From assembly GCF_001189845.1 (NCBI RefSeq), contig NZ_LFLZ01000043.1:1-64000 (forward strand): DNA of 64,000 nucleotides, given 5' to 3'. Origin of the DNA: Bradyrhizobium tropiciagri. Its GTDB lineage: Bacteria; Pseudomonadota; Alphaproteobacteria; Rhizobiales; Xanthobacteraceae. The position numbers were made by a program, and so were the translations under genes. Shown here one piece after another: positions 1 to 8,879 of the stretch (positions within the stretch are counted from its first letter, which is position 1; each line of letters starts with the position of its first letter). The notes under the pieces were generated by a model. That model searched no databases. It saw nothing but the letters and a program-made list of their open reading frames with translations, and had not been told where the DNA came from.

Positions 1-1676
1 CCCTTGCCGCCGACTTCCTTGGCGAAGGTGTCGCGCAGGCCGATGGTGCGGTTGAACACGAGCTTGTCCGGCCTCGAATCCGCGTCACGCACGAAATAGC
101 CCTGCCGCTCGAACTGCATCGCGTCAGGCGAGTTGCCCTCGGCGATCGCAGGCTCGACCCGCGCATCCGTCAGCACTTCCAGCGATTGCGGGTTGAGGTC
201 GGCGGCGAAATTGGCGGCGTTCGGGCTAGGGTTCGCGAACAGCTGATTGTAGATCCGGATCTCCGCCGGCTTCGACTGGGCTGCCGGCAGCCAGTGCATC
301 GTCGCCTTCACCTTGCGGCCGTCGGGCGCATTGCCGCCCTTGGTCGCCGGATCATAGGTCGCGCGGAGCTCTGTGATCTCGCCGGCGGCGTCCTTGATCA
401 CGCCCGTGCACTTGATGAAGTAAGCATAGCGCAGCCGCACCTCGTTGCCGGGCGAGAGGCGGAAGAACCTCTTCGGCGGGTTCTCCATGAAGTCGTCGCG
501 CTCGATGTAGAGCTCGCGGCCGAACGCGATCTTGCGGGTGCCGGCTTCCGGATTGTCGGGATGGTTGATCGCCTCGATCTCCTCGACCTGCCCTTCCGGA
601 TAGTTCTCGATCACGACCTTGAGCGGCCGCAGCACCGCCATGCGGCGCAGCGCGGTGCGGTTCAGTTCCTCTCGGATGCAGAATTCGAGCATGCCGACAT
701 CGACCACGCTGTTGGCCTTGGCGACGCCGATGCGCTTGATGAACTCGCGCACCGCGGCCGGCGGCACGCCGCGCCGCTTCAGGCCGGCGATGGTCGGCAT
801 GCGCGGATCGTCCCATCCCGAGACATGCCCGTCACGGACGAGCTGGGTCAGGACGCGCTTCGACAGCAGCGTGTAGGTCAGGTTCAGCCGCGCCATTTCG
901 TACTGGCGCGGCTTCGACGGCACCGGCAGCTTGTCGAGCAGCCACTCATAGAGCGGGCGGTGGTCCTCGAACTCCAGCGTGCAGATCGAATGGGTGATGC
1001 CCTCGATCGCGTCCGACTGGCCGTGCGCGTAGTCGTAGCTCGGATAGATCGACCACTTGTCGCCGGTGCGCGGATGATGGGCGTGCAGGATGCGGTACAG
1101 CACGGGGTCGCGCAAATTGATGTTGCCGGCGGCCATGTCGATCTTGGCGCGCAGCACGCGGGCGCCGTTGGAGAACTCGCCGGCCTTCATGCGGCGGAAC
1201 AGGTCGAGGTTCTCCTCGACCGAACGGTCGCGGAACGGCGAGTTCTTGCCGGGCTCGGTCAGCGTGCCGCGGGACGTGCGGATCTCCTCCTGCGACTGAT
1301 CGTCGACATAGGCATAGCCGGCCTTGATCAGGCCCTCGGCCCAATCGTACAGGCGCTCGAAATAGTCCGAGGCGAAGAAGAGGTTCTTGCCCCAGTCGTA
1401 GCCGAGCCAGTGGACGTCAGCCTGGATGGAGTCGATGTACTCCTGCTCCTCTTTTGTCGGATTGGTGTCGTCGAAGCGCAAATTGCACTGGCCGCCGAAC
1501 TCCTGCGCGATGCCGAAGTTCAGCGCGATCGACTTGGCGTGACCGATATGCAGGTAGCCGTTCGGCTCCGGCGGGAAGCGGGTCACGATCCGGTTGTGCT
1601 TGTGGGAGGAGAGATCGGCCTGGACGATGTCGCGGATGAAGTCGCGCCCTGCCTCTGCCGTCGTGTCAGTCGTCAT
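1..1676 (-). CDS. glnS: Glutaminyl-tRNA synthetase, 3' end just outside window
   Basis: Charges tRNA-Gln with glutamine in the cytoplasm (class I aminoacyl-tRNA synthetase). The minus frame starts with ATG at 1674-1676 (MTTDTTAEAGRDFIRDI) and stays open to base 1, giving about 558 codons, roughly the whole family length, so only the last few residues and the stop are missing. The HIGH motif lies in PPEPNGYLHIGHAKS near residue 40. The KMSKS equivalent reads LLSKRVL, followed by GWDDPRMPTIAGLKRRG, which is typical of GlnRS rather than GluRS. It is divergent from gltX across a 177-base gap that must hold both promoters; no SD or promoter there is convincing. Most alphaproteobacteria lack GlnRS and use GatCAB, so its presence is informative about lineage. 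Confidence 0.93.
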   Translation of the reverse strand, partial: MTTDTTAEAGRDFIRDIVQADLSSHKHNRIVTRFPPEPNGYLHIGHAKSIALNFGIAQEFGGQCNLRFDDTNPTKEEQEYIDSIQADVHWLGYDWGKNLFFASDYFERLYDWAEGLIKAGYAYVDDQSQEEIRTSRGTLTEPGKNSPFRDRSVEENLDLFRRMKAGEFSNGARVLRAKIDMAAGNINLRDPVLYRILHAHHPRTGDKWSIYPSYDYAHGQSDAIEGITHSICTLEFEDHRPLYEWLLDKLPVPSKPRQYEMARLNLTYTLLSKRVLTQLVRDGHVSGWDDPRMPTIAGLKRRGVPPAAVREFIKRIGVAKANSVVDVGMLEFCIREELNRTALRRMAVLRPLKVVIENYPEGQVEEIEAINHPDNPEAGTRKIAFGRELYIERDDFMENPPKRFFRLSPGNEVRLRYAYFIKCTGVIKDAAGEITELRATYDPATKGGNAPDGRKVKATMHWLPAAQSKPAEIRIYNQLFANPSPNAANFAADLNPQSLEVLTDARVEPAIAEGNSPDAMQFERQGYFVRDADSRPDKLVFNRTIGLRDTFAKEVGGK

Positions 1677-1853
1677 CAAAGGGTTCCCTGGAGGATTAAG
1701 CTCAACCTTCTGCCAAATTCGCGCCGTCCGGCCAAGTCCGGTGTCGGGCCGGTTTCAAGTCCGGTTTGACGGGCAAAAGGTCAACCGAGGCTTTAGTTAT
1801 GTCCTGTTCCTGCTATACACCACCGCCCGTTCCAGCATACGTCTCGCTCGATC

Positions 1854-3275
1854 ATGACCAATCCCGTCGTTACCCGCTTCGCCCCCTCACCGACCGGCTT
1901 CCTCCATATCGGAGGTGCCCGCACCGCGCTGTTCAACTGGCTCTATGCCCGGAAGCTCGGCGGCAAGATGCTGCTCCGGATCGAGGACACCGACCGCGAA
2001 CGCTCCACCAAGGAGGCGATCGACGCCATCCTCGACGGCCTGAAATGGCTGGAGCTCGATTGGGACGGCGACGTCATCTACCAGTTCAGCCGCGCCGCCC
2101 GCCATCGCGAGGTCGCCGAGGGCCTGCTCGCCGCCGGGCGCGCCTATTACTGCTACGCCACGCCCGAGGAGTTGGCCGCGATGCGCGAGAGGGCACGCGC
2201 CGAGGGCCGCACCCGGCTCTATGACGGCATGTGGCGTGACCGTGATCCGGCCACCGCGCCCTCGGACGTCAAGCCGACCATCCGCCTGAAAGCGCCGCAG
2301 ACCGGCGAGACCGTGATCGAGGACCAGGTCCAGGGCCGCGTGGTCTGGCAGAACGAGAACCTCGACGACCTCGTCCTGCTGCGCGGCGACGGCACCCCGA
2401 CCTACATGCTCGCGGTCGTGGTCGACGACCACGACATGGGCGTCACCCACATCATTCGCGGCGACGACCACCTGATCAACGCCGCGCGCCAGAAGCAGAT
2501 CTACGACGCGCTGGAGTGGGAGCTGCCGAGCATGTCCCACATTCCGCTGATCCACGGCCCCGACGGCTCGAAACTGTCGAAGCGCCATGGCGCGCTCGGC
2601 GTCGATGCCTACCGCGCGCTCGGCTATCTGCCGGCCGCCCTGCGCAACTACCTCGTCCGGCTCGGCTGGAGCCATGGCGACCAGGAGATCTTCTCGACCC
2701 AGGAGATGATCGACGCGTTCGACCTCCCGGGCATCGGCCGCTCGGCGGCGCGGTTCGATTTCGCCAAGCTGGAGAACCTCAACGGTCACTATATCCGGCA
2801 GAGCGACGATCAATCCCTCGTGACCCAGTTCGAGAGCGTGCTGGACTATGTTCCTGAAGGCGCCGCGCTGAAGGCCAAGCTCAACGACGCCACCCGCGCG
2901 CAGTTGTTGCGCGCAATGCCGAGCCTGAAGGAGCGCGCCAAGACGCTGATCGAGCTGATCGCGGGCGCCTACTTCATTTTCGCCGATCGGCCGCTCGAGC
3001 TCGATCCGAAAGCTGTGGCGCTACTCACGCCGGAAACGCGCGCATTGATCGGCCGGCTGCGTACCGCGCTGGAAGCCGTGAATGAATGGACGGCGGAAAC
3101 CACCGAGTCCGCCATGCGGAATTTCGCCGAGCAGAACAATCTGAAACTCGGCGCCGTCGCCCAGCCGCTGCGGGTGGCGCTGACCGGGCGCACAACGTCG
3201 CCGGGCATCTTCGACGTGCTGGCCGTCCTGGGACGCCAGGAGTGCCTGGCCCGCCTCGCCGATCAGGCGGCGTAA
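1854..3275 (+). CDS. gltX: Glutamyl-tRNA synthetase
   Basis: Attaches glutamate to tRNA-Glu, and possibly to tRNA-Gln if non-discriminating. The 473-aa product is normal family length. The class I Rossmann fold opens with RFAPSPTGFLHIGGARTAL (HIGH variant HIGG) and the KMSKS equivalent is KLSKRHG at about residue 240. The C-terminal alpha-helical anticodon-binding region is intact. The start at ATG 1854 places the HIGG motif at the usual distance from the N terminus; the SD is weak. The gene is divergent from glnS and followed by gltA on the same strand after 160 bases. With a GlnRS present, this GluRS could be restricted to tRNA-Glu; that is inference. Confidence 0.96.
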   Translation: MTNPVVTRFAPSPTGFLHIGGARTALFNWLYARKLGGKMLLRIEDTDRERSTKEAIDAILDGLKWLELDWDGDVIYQFSRAARHREVAEGLLAAGRAYYCYATPEELAAMRERARAEGRTRLYDGMWRDRDPATAPSDVKPTIRLKAPQTGETVIEDQVQGRVVWQNENLDDLVLLRGDGTPTYMLAVVVDDHDMGVTHIIRGDDHLINAARQKQIYDALEWELPSMSHIPLIHGPDGSKLSKRHGALGVDAYRALGYLPAALRNYLVRLGWSHGDQEIFSTQEMIDAFDLPGIGRSAARFDFAKLENLNGHYIRQSDDQSLVTQFESVLDYVPEGAALKAKLNDATRAQLLRAMPSLKERAKTLIELIAGAYFIFADRPLELDPKAVALLTPETRALIGRLRTALEAVNEWTAETTESAMRNFAEQNNLKLGAVAQPLRVALTGRTTSPGIFDVLAVLGRQECLARLADQAA

Positions 3276-3281
3276 TCCTGC

Positions 3282-3303
3282 ATGGACCCCCTCCAGGGTC
3301 CAT
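3282..3303 (+). terminator. Hairpin after gltX
   Basis: ATGGACCC (3282-3289) pairs with GGGTCCAT (3296-3303) around a 6-base loop, six bases after the gltX stop. No T-run follows, so it could be a weak or factor-dependent terminator or an mRNA 3' stabiliser. Confidence 0.35.
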
Positions 3304-3435
3304 CTTGCAGCGCACATTGCAATGAGCTACCCATCCCCGGACGCTTTCTCAACAAGCCGTTCCGCCCGGCCATGGGCCGCACATTAGCGACTGGGCATGG
3401 TCGGTTTTCGCAACGAATTCATCGGGGATATCGCG

Positions 3436-4737
3436 ATGGACGCAAAATCCAGCAAGACAGCCACACTCACCATCGGCAACAAGAACTACGATTTCCCGAT
3501 CCTGAGCGGCACGGTTGGGCCTGATGTCATCGACATCGCCAAGCTCTACGGCCAGGCCGGGGTGTTCACCTACGACCCCGGCTTCACCTCGACCGGCAGC
3601 TGCCAGTCGAAGATCACCTATATCGACGGCGACGCCGGCGTTCTCGAATACCGCGGCTATCCGATCGAGCAGCTCGCCGAGCACGGCGACTTCCTCGAGA
3701 CCTGCTACCTGCTGCTCTACGGGGAGCTTCCGACCCCGGCGCAGAAGAAGGACTTCGACCATCGCGTGATCCATCACACGATGGTGCATGAGCAGATGGC
3801 CCGCTTCTTCCAGGGCTTCCGCCGCGACGCTCATCCGATGGCGATCATGGTGGCGGCCGTCGGCGCGCTGGCTGCGTTCTACCACGACTCCACCGACATC
3901 AACGATCCGCGGCAGCGCATGATCGCCTCGATGCGGATGATCGCGAAGGTGCCGACGCTGGCGGCGATGGCCTACAAGTACACCATCGGCCAGCCCTTCA
4001 TCTATCCGAAGAACTCGCTCTCGTTTGCCGAGAACTTCCTCAACATGTGCTTCGCGGTGCCCTGCGAGGAATACAAGATCAATCCGGTGCTGGCTGACGC
4101 ACTCGACAAGATCTTCATCCTGCATGCCGACCACGAGCAGAACGCCTCGACCTCGACGGTGCGCATTGCCGGCTCCTCGGGCGCCAACCCGTTCGCTTGC
4201 ATCGCGGCCGGCATCGCCTGCCTGTGGGGCCCGGCGCATGGCGGCGCCAACGAGGCCGCGCTCAACATGCTCTACGGCATCGGCAAGGTCGAAAACATTC
4301 CGGACTTCATCGCCAAGGTGAAGGACAAGAACAGCGAAGTCCGCCTGATGGGCTTCGGCCACCGCGTCTACAAGAACTACGACCCGCGCGCCAAGATCAT
4401 GCAGAAGATGTGTCACGCGGTGCTCAAGGAGACCGGCCACGGCGACGATCCGATGCTCAAGGTCGCGATGGAGCTCGAGAAGATCGCGCTCAGCGATCCC
4501 TACTTCATCGATCGCAAGCTCTACCCGAACGTCGACTTCTATTCGGGCATCACGCTGAAGGCGATGGGCTTCCCGGTCTCGATGTTCACCGTGCTGTTCG
4601 CCGTCGCCCGCACCGTCGGCTGGATCAGCCAGTGGAGCGAGATGATCGAGGATCCGCAGCAGAAGATCGGCCGTCCGCGCCAGCTCTACACCGGCGTCGC
4701 GCGCCGCGACTATGTGCAGATCGACAAGCGCACGTAA
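3436..4737 (+). CDS. gltA: Citrate synthase
   Basis: Condenses acetyl-CoA and oxaloacetate to citrate, the first step of the TCA cycle. From ATG 3436 (MDAKSSKTATL) the protein is 433 aa, the usual length of hexameric NADH-sensitive-type bacterial citrate synthases. An in-frame ATG at 3397 would add 13 residues that do not look like family sequence, and a GGGGATA motif precedes 3436. Catalytic regions are visible: HADHEQNAST near residue 230, the histidine of GFGHRVYKNYDPRAK near residue 309, and the C-terminal GRPRQLYTG segment. A strong bidirectional terminator follows. It stands alone with its own promoter, as is usual. Confidence 0.96.
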   Translation: MDAKSSKTATLTIGNKNYDFPILSGTVGPDVIDIAKLYGQAGVFTYDPGFTSTGSCQSKITYIDGDAGVLEYRGYPIEQLAEHGDFLETCYLLLYGELPTPAQKKDFDHRVIHHTMVHEQMARFFQGFRRDAHPMAIMVAAVGALAAFYHDSTDINDPRQRMIASMRMIAKVPTLAAMAYKYTIGQPFIYPKNSLSFAENFLNMCFAVPCEEYKINPVLADALDKIFILHADHEQNASTSTVRIAGSSGANPFACIAAGIACLWGPAHGGANEAALNMLYGIGKVENIPDFIAKVKDKNSEVRLMGFGHRVYKNYDPRAKIMQKMCHAVLKETGHGDDPMLKVAMELEKIALSDPYFIDRKLYPNVDFYSGITLKAMGFPVSMFTVLFAVARTVGWISQWSEMIEDPQQKIGRPRQLYTGVARRDYVQIDKRT

Positions 4738-4761
4738 GCTGCATTCCTGAGTGAGTCCGAG

Positions 4762-4796
4762 ACGGCGCCATCATTCCCGATGGCGCCGTTTTCGTT
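4762..4796. terminator. Bidirectional intrinsic terminator between gltA and the ArsR gene
   Basis: ACGGCGCCATC (4762-4772) pairs perfectly with GATGGCGCCGT (4779-4789) around a 6-base loop and runs into TTTTCGTTT on the plus strand. It ends gltA, and its left arm overlaps the last codons of the convergent ArsR-family gene, so it probably serves both. Confidence 0.8.
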
Positions 4797-5106
4797 TGCC
4801 GCGCGCGACTTCGGTCGCGAGCGCATCGAGGCGCGGCAGCCAGAACGCCCTGAAGCGATCGAGCCAGTCGTCGACCTCGCGCAGCCGCCGCGGCTCCACC
4901 GCGTAGATGCGGCGGGTGCCGTCGGCGCGCACCGACGCGAAACCGGCGTCGCGCAGGATCCGCAGCTGCTGCGAGACCGCCGACTGGGTGATACCGAATT
5001 CGCGCTGCACGACGGCGACGACATCACCCGAACTGTGCTCGCCAGTCGCCAGCAGTTCCAGGATGCGCCGGCGAACGGGATCGCCGAGGATGTCGAAGGC
5101 GTGCAC
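4771..5106 (-). CDS. ArsR/SmtB-family transcriptional regulator
   Basis: A 111-aa winged-helix DNA-binding protein. The core DPVRRRILELLATGEHSSG followed by ITQSAVSQQLRILRDAGF is the ArsR helix-turn-helix, and RADGTRRIYAV is the beta-wing. There are no cysteines or paired His/Asp motifs of metal sensors, so it probably belongs to the non-metal class often paired with SRPBCC proteins. The GTG start at 5104-5106 has GGAGG nine bases upstream and lies two bases after the stop of the SRPBCC gene, so the two are translationally linked. A palindrome upstream of the operon (5788-5817) is the likely operator for autoregulation. The C-terminal end (GKRKRRHRE) is encoded within the terminator stem. Confidence 0.88.
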   Translation of the reverse strand: MHAFDILGDPVRRRILELLATGEHSSGDVVAVVQREFGITQSAVSQQLRILRDAGFASVRADGTRRIYAVEPRRLREVDDWLDRFRAFWLPRLDALATEVARGKRKRRHRE

Positions 5107-5108
5107 GG

Positions 5109-5768
5109 TTACGAGCCTCCACCCGGCTCGGGCTCGCCGCAATAGAACGCCGTGGTGTTGGCCCCGGCCCGGCGCGCGGCGGCCTCGTCCGTGCCAGCCT
5201 TGATCGAGGCCGTGCACCAGTCTGCGCTGCTGCGGCGGATGAACTCCCTGCCGTCATCGGAGCCGGGCCACGCCTCCGCGGCCGCGCGATCGAACTGCGC
5301 ACCGGGGCCCGAGGCGATGTAGAGCGCGAGCCCGATCAAGGCGAGGTCCCAGCCGACGCCAACCGCGCCGGGTCCATAGCGATCCCAGAAATCGCCCTCG
5401 ATCAGCGAGAGATGCTCGAGTTCCAGGCGCGTGCCGCCGGCGCCATCGTCAGCCAGGGTGACGGCGAGCCAGCTGACGGTGCCCATCGCCTCCCAGGTCA
5501 CGGCAAGCCGGCGCGGCGGCTCGCACGTTGTGATCTCGCCGCCGGCCTGGCCCTGGAACTGGTAGCGGCCGCCGAGCTTCAGATCGCCCGAGACGGGTAA
5601 GAACCAGCGCGGAATGCGCTCGGGATTGGTCAGCGCGTCCCAGAGATCGGCGATGTCGGTGTCGTAGCTGCGCGTTGCAATCACTGCCCGCGCCGGTTTG
5701 CCGTCGCGTTCCCGGACGGCAACTTCGCGAACGACCGCTCCGACATAGGCGACAGGATCGATCTTCAT
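5109..5768 (-). CDS. SRPBCC (AHSA1-like) domain protein
   Basis: A 219-aa soluble protein of the START/Bet v1 superfamily, AHSA1 branch. The signature is TDIADLWDALTNPERIPRWFLPVSGDLKLGGRY (read as two blocks), with the later GTRLELEHLSL typical of the antiparallel sheet. Members bind hydrophobic ligands or act as Hsp90-activator-like proteins; the ligand here cannot be told. Residues beyond about 160 (AAAEAWPGSDDGREFIRRSS) form a helical tail. It is the first gene of a two-gene operon with the downstream ArsR regulator, an order opposite to many such pairs, where the regulator comes first. Confidence 0.85.
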   Translation of the reverse strand: MKIDPVAYVGAVVREVAVRERDGKPARAVIATRSYDTDIADLWDALTNPERIPRWFLPVSGDLKLGGRYQFQGQAGGEITTCEPPRRLAVTWEAMGTVSWLAVTLADDGAGGTRLELEHLSLIEGDFWDRYGPGAVGVGWDLALIGLALYIASGPGAQFDRAAAEAWPGSDDGREFIRRSSADWCTASIKAGTDEAAARRAGANTTAFYCGEPEPGGGS

Positions 5769-5787
5769 GGAGGGCTCCGCATTAATA

Positions 5788-5817
5788 TTAGACCACGCTA
5801 ATATTAGCGCAGTCTAA
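5788..5817 (-). promoter_or_regulatory. Near-perfect 30-bp palindromic operator
   Basis: The core CGCTAATATTAGCG (5796-5809) is a perfect 14-bp palindrome. It is flanked by TTAGAC on the left and GTCTAA on the right, giving a 30-bp palindrome with only two mismatched base pairs. It lies 20-49 bases upstream of the ATG of the SRPBCC/ArsR operon. The AT-rich block is unlike the surrounding GC-rich DNA. Its position suits repression by the operon's own ArsR protein; that is inference. Confidence 0.75.
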
Positions 5818-5881
5818 ATATCAGAGGCAAGCGGAACCGTTGCGACCGGATGTCGCCGCAGAGCGCAGCATGAGTGAACGA

Positions 5882-7060
5882 CTAGGCCGAACGCCGGCCC
5901 AATTCCGCCAGCACGATGTCGGCGGCGCGGACGCTCGGCGGCTGGTCGCCGGTCGACATCTTGCCGTCCATCGTCGCGAACGCCACAAGCTGCCGCAGGC
6001 GCTCAGGTGAATCCTTGATCACCTCGACCAGCGCCTGCGCAAGCTTGTCCGGCGTGCAGTTCTCCTGCAGGAACTCGGGAATGATATCGCTGCCGATCAC
6101 GAGATTGGCGAGGATCACCGACGACACCCGGATTGCGCGGCGCAGGATGAACGCCTCGGCGGCGCCGACGCGATAGGCCGTTACCATCGGAATCCCTGAC
6201 AGCGCGAGCTCCAGCGTCACTGTGCCCGACTTCGCGAGCGCGGCGCGGGCGACGCGGAATGCGGCGCGCTTCTCGGTCTCGCCGATCGCAAGCCGCGGCG
6301 CCACGGGCCACGAGGCGACGCCTTCGCGCACCATCGCCTCGAGATGCGGCATGGTGGGAAGCACGAGCTCGAACGGCGTTTGCTGGTTGAGCTGGCCGAG
6401 CGCGGCGCCAAACAGCGCCAGATGATGCTTGATCTCGCTGCGCCGGCTTCCGGGCAGAACCAGCAGGACCGGCGGTTGCGCGTCGCGCCGCTTCTGCTCC
6501 TCCTCGTTCGGCCGCAGCGAGGCGAGTTGCTCGGTCAGGGGATGGCCGACATAGCTGCATGGCGGTCCCTGCAGCTTGCGATATTCTTCCGGCTCGAACG
6601 GCAGCAGCGCGAGCACATGATCGACATAGCTTCGCATCGCGCGTGCCCTGCCCGGCCGCCAGGCCCAGACCGACGGTGACACGTAATCGATGATCGGAAT
6701 ATTCGGATTGCGTGCACGGACCCGGCGCGCGACGCGATGGGTGAAGTCCGGGCTGTCGATGATGACGAGCATGTCGGGCGCGTCGGCGAGCACTGCGTCG
6801 GCGGTGCGGCTGATCAACCGCAGGATTTTCGGCAATTGCTTCACGACCGCGGAAAGGCCGACGATCGAGAGCTCCTCGATCGGAAATAGCGGGTCGATGC
6901 CCTCACCCGTCATCTGCCGGCCGCCGACGCCGGCAAATTGCACGTTATCGCCGAGCCGCTGGCGCAGCACCTGCATCAGTGCCGCGCCGAGGCGGTCACC
7001 GGATTCCTCGGTCGCGATGAGGAAGATCTTGCGGCCGGTGCTGGGACTGCGCGCCTGCAT
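5882..7060 (-). CDS. lpxB: Lipid-A-disaccharide synthase
   Basis: Transfers 2,3-diacylglucosamine from its UDP form to lipid X, giving the lipid A disaccharide at the inner face of the inner membrane. The 392-aa protein starts at ATG 7058-7060 (MQARSPSTGRKIFLIATEES), overlapping the lpxI stop as TGATG. Family marks are GEESG-type ATEESGDRLGAALM at the N terminus, VIDSPDFTHRVARRVR, YVSPSVWAWRPGR and the C-terminal GT-B block LALSGIPMVTAYRV. It is the last gene of the lpxD-fabZ-lpxA-lpxI-lpxB run. No clear terminator follows. Confidence 0.95.
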   Translation of the reverse strand: MQARSPSTGRKIFLIATEESGDRLGAALMQVLRQRLGDNVQFAGVGGRQMTGEGIDPLFPIEELSIVGLSAVVKQLPKILRLISRTADAVLADAPDMLVIIDSPDFTHRVARRVRARNPNIPIIDYVSPSVWAWRPGRARAMRSYVDHVLALLPFEPEEYRKLQGPPCSYVGHPLTEQLASLRPNEEEQKRRDAQPPVLLVLPGSRRSEIKHHLALFGAALGQLNQQTPFELVLPTMPHLEAMVREGVASWPVAPRLAIGETEKRAAFRVARAALAKSGTVTLELALSGIPMVTAYRVGAAEAFILRRAIRVSSVILANLVIGSDIIPEFLQENCTPDKLAQALVEVIKDSPERLRQLVAFATMDGKMSTGDQPPSVRAADIVLAELGRRSA

Positions 7061-7916
7061 CAGCCTGCCAACCCGATGACGAACAGCCCCTTGGCGTCGG
7101 CGGCCTCGATCAGGGCCTGCGGTTCGGCGGCGAGCGTATTGCCCGCGATCACGGCGATCCCGGCAATCCCCGCCGCGGCCGCACCCTCGACCGTCCGCGG
7201 GCCGATGGTCGGCAGATCGAAGCGCAGATCCTGCTTGCTCTTCGGCGCCTTCACCAGCACGCCGCGGCCGCTTTGGCGCGGATCCGGCCCTCGGCGCGCA
7301 GCCGCGCCACGCGCGCGAGCAGCCCGTCGGTGCCTTCGATGTCTTCGACCGCAACCACGTGACCGTCGACCACCACGGCCGCCTGTCCGATGTCGAACGG
7401 CCCGAGCGCGTCGAGCACGCCGCGGCCGCGCGCGATATCGGCGAGCGCTGCGCTGTCCGGCGTCGCGCGCGTCACGGCGCCCTCGGGCATCAGGAGATCG
7501 GGCGCGACGTCCTTGATCCCGACCATGCGAAATCCCTGCTGCTCGAGGATGCGGCCGACGCTCGACAGCAAATGATCGTCGCCGCCACGGAACGCGCGCA
7601 CGACATGGCCGAGCAGGCGCAGCGTCCCCCAGTCGAGCCGGATCTCCGACAGCGCCGGGCGGACCAGGGTGCCGATGAAGATCAGGTCGCGGCAGCCTTC
7701 ATCGCGAAACAACCGTGTCGCCCGCCCAAGCTGGCCGACCGAGATCCAGCGATGACGAAACTTCTGCAAGCGCGCGGGATCGCAGGCGCCGCGCAGTGCG
7801 AACAGCACCGGCGTGATGCCGCGCGCGGCGAGCTGATCCGCAACCGCGAACGGCATGGCGCCGCCGCCGGCGATCACGCCGACCGGCGAGGAAAGCGAGG
7901 GAGCCGCTGACGTCAT
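7060..7916 (-). pseudogene. lpxI: UDP-2,3-diacylglucosamine pyrophosphatase LpxI, broken by a one-base loss
   Basis: LpxI hydrolyses UDP-2,3-diacylglucosamine to lipid X and UMP, the fourth step of lipid A synthesis in alphaproteobacteria. The frame from ATG 7914-7916 (MTSAAPSLSSPVGVIAGGG) carries the N-terminal domain to RAEGRIRAKAA and then hits a stop near 7251. The C-terminal domain (LVKAPKSKQDLRFDLPTIGP to VIGLAG) continues in another frame to the stop at 7060-7062. Adding one G at 7268-7269 (minus sense GCGGCC to GCGGGCC) joins the parts as AKAGRGVLVKAPKS, giving a 285-aa protein, the family length. The loss may be a sequence error, because the gene should be needed unless LpxH is present elsewhere. 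An alternative ATG at 7926-7928 would add four residues. Confidence 0.85.
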
Positions 7917-7935
7917 GCTGGCGGCCATCCCCTGC

Positions 7936-8730
7936 TCAATTGGTATCGGCGGGAAGACAGAGCGGTCGCAGCTTGCCGCCCTCGATGAAGGTGAGGATCT
8001 CCGCGATCGCGGGATCCTCGCTTGCCAGCGGCTGCACCGAAGCCAGCCGCTCGGCGAAGATGCCGGGGCCGTGGAACAGTTTTTGGTAGAACGCACGCAC
8101 GGTTGCGAGCCGCGCCTTGGTGAACTGGCGGCGCCGCATACCGATGATGTTGAGGCCTTCGAGCACCGCGTACTGGCCGTTGGCGAGCCCGAACGGGATG
8201 ATGTCGCCGCGCACGCCGCAGACGCCGCCAATCATCACCTGCGAACCGACGCGGGTGAACTGGTGCACCGCCGACAGGCCGCCGATATAGACGAAGTCGC
8301 CGATCTCGCAGTGACCGCCCAGCGTCGCCGACGTCGCGAAGATCACGCCGTTGCCGACCATGCAGTCATGGCCGACGTGGCTGTTATTCATGAAGAAGCC
8401 GCGATCGCCGACGCGGGTGAGCCCGCCGCCCTTGATCGTGCCGACATTCATCGTCACGCCCTCGCGGATCGTGCAGGCTTCGCCGACTTCGAGACGGGTC
8501 GGCTCGCCGCGATAGCTGAGATCCTGCGGCGGCCCGCCGAGCGCGGCAAACGGCGAGATGACGCAGCCGGCGCCAATCCTGGTATGTCCGCTGACCGTGA
8601 CATGCGCGATCAGCTTGCAGTTCTCACCGAGCACGACATTGGGGCCGATGATGCAGTACGGACCGATCTCGGTGCCGGCCCCGATCACAGCGCCATCCGC
8701 AATCCGCGCAGTGGGGTCGATCATGCTCAT
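7936..8730 (-). CDS. lpxA: UDP-N-acetylglucosamine acyltransferase
   Basis: Performs the first step of lipid A synthesis, moving a hydroxyacyl chain from ACP to UDP-GlcNAc O-3. The 264-aa product has an N-terminal left-handed beta-helix with hexapeptide repeats (IDPTARIADGAVIGAGTEIG onward) and the LpxA-specific helical C terminus. The catalytic histidine lies in the family motif represented by NNSHVGHDCMVGNG near residue 128. Two ATGs (8728-8730 and 8722-8724) could serve as start. It is followed by lpxI after about 20 bases. The gap to fabZ upstream is occupied by an opposite-strand gene, so lpxA may have its own promoter. Confidence 0.96.
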   Translation of the reverse strand: MSMIDPTARIADGAVIGAGTEIGPYCIIGPNVVLGENCKLIAHVTVSGHTRIGAGCVISPFAALGGPPQDLSYRGEPTRLEVGEACTIREGVTMNVGTIKGGGLTRVGDRGFFMNNSHVGHDCMVGNGVIFATSATLGGHCEIGDFVYIGGLSAVHQFTRVGSQVMIGGVCGVRGDIIPFGLANGQYAVLEGLNIIGMRRRQFTKARLATVRAFYQKLFHGPGIFAERLASVQPLASEDPAIAEILTFIEGGKLRPLCLPADTN

Positions 8731-8879
8731 GAAGTTTCGATCCGGAATTCGTTAATCGCGCCAAGGTGCTATCAAGGCGCCATGCTGTCGATTTGGCTGG
8801 TCGTTAGCGCGACTTTGACCGCCCTGTCCAGTGACGTATCATGACGGCCTGTTGCAAACGAGAAGGTCGCAACCGATCC

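Noticed and set aside
186..1769. A 527-codon plus-strand frame opposite glnS
   Set aside because: Shadow frame; the minus strand gives an almost complete GlnRS.
7258..7275. Programmed frameshift in lpxI
   Set aside because: The site lacks a slippery heptamer and downstream pseudoknot-like feature, and similar one-base losses occur in unrelated genes, so artefact or mutation fits better.
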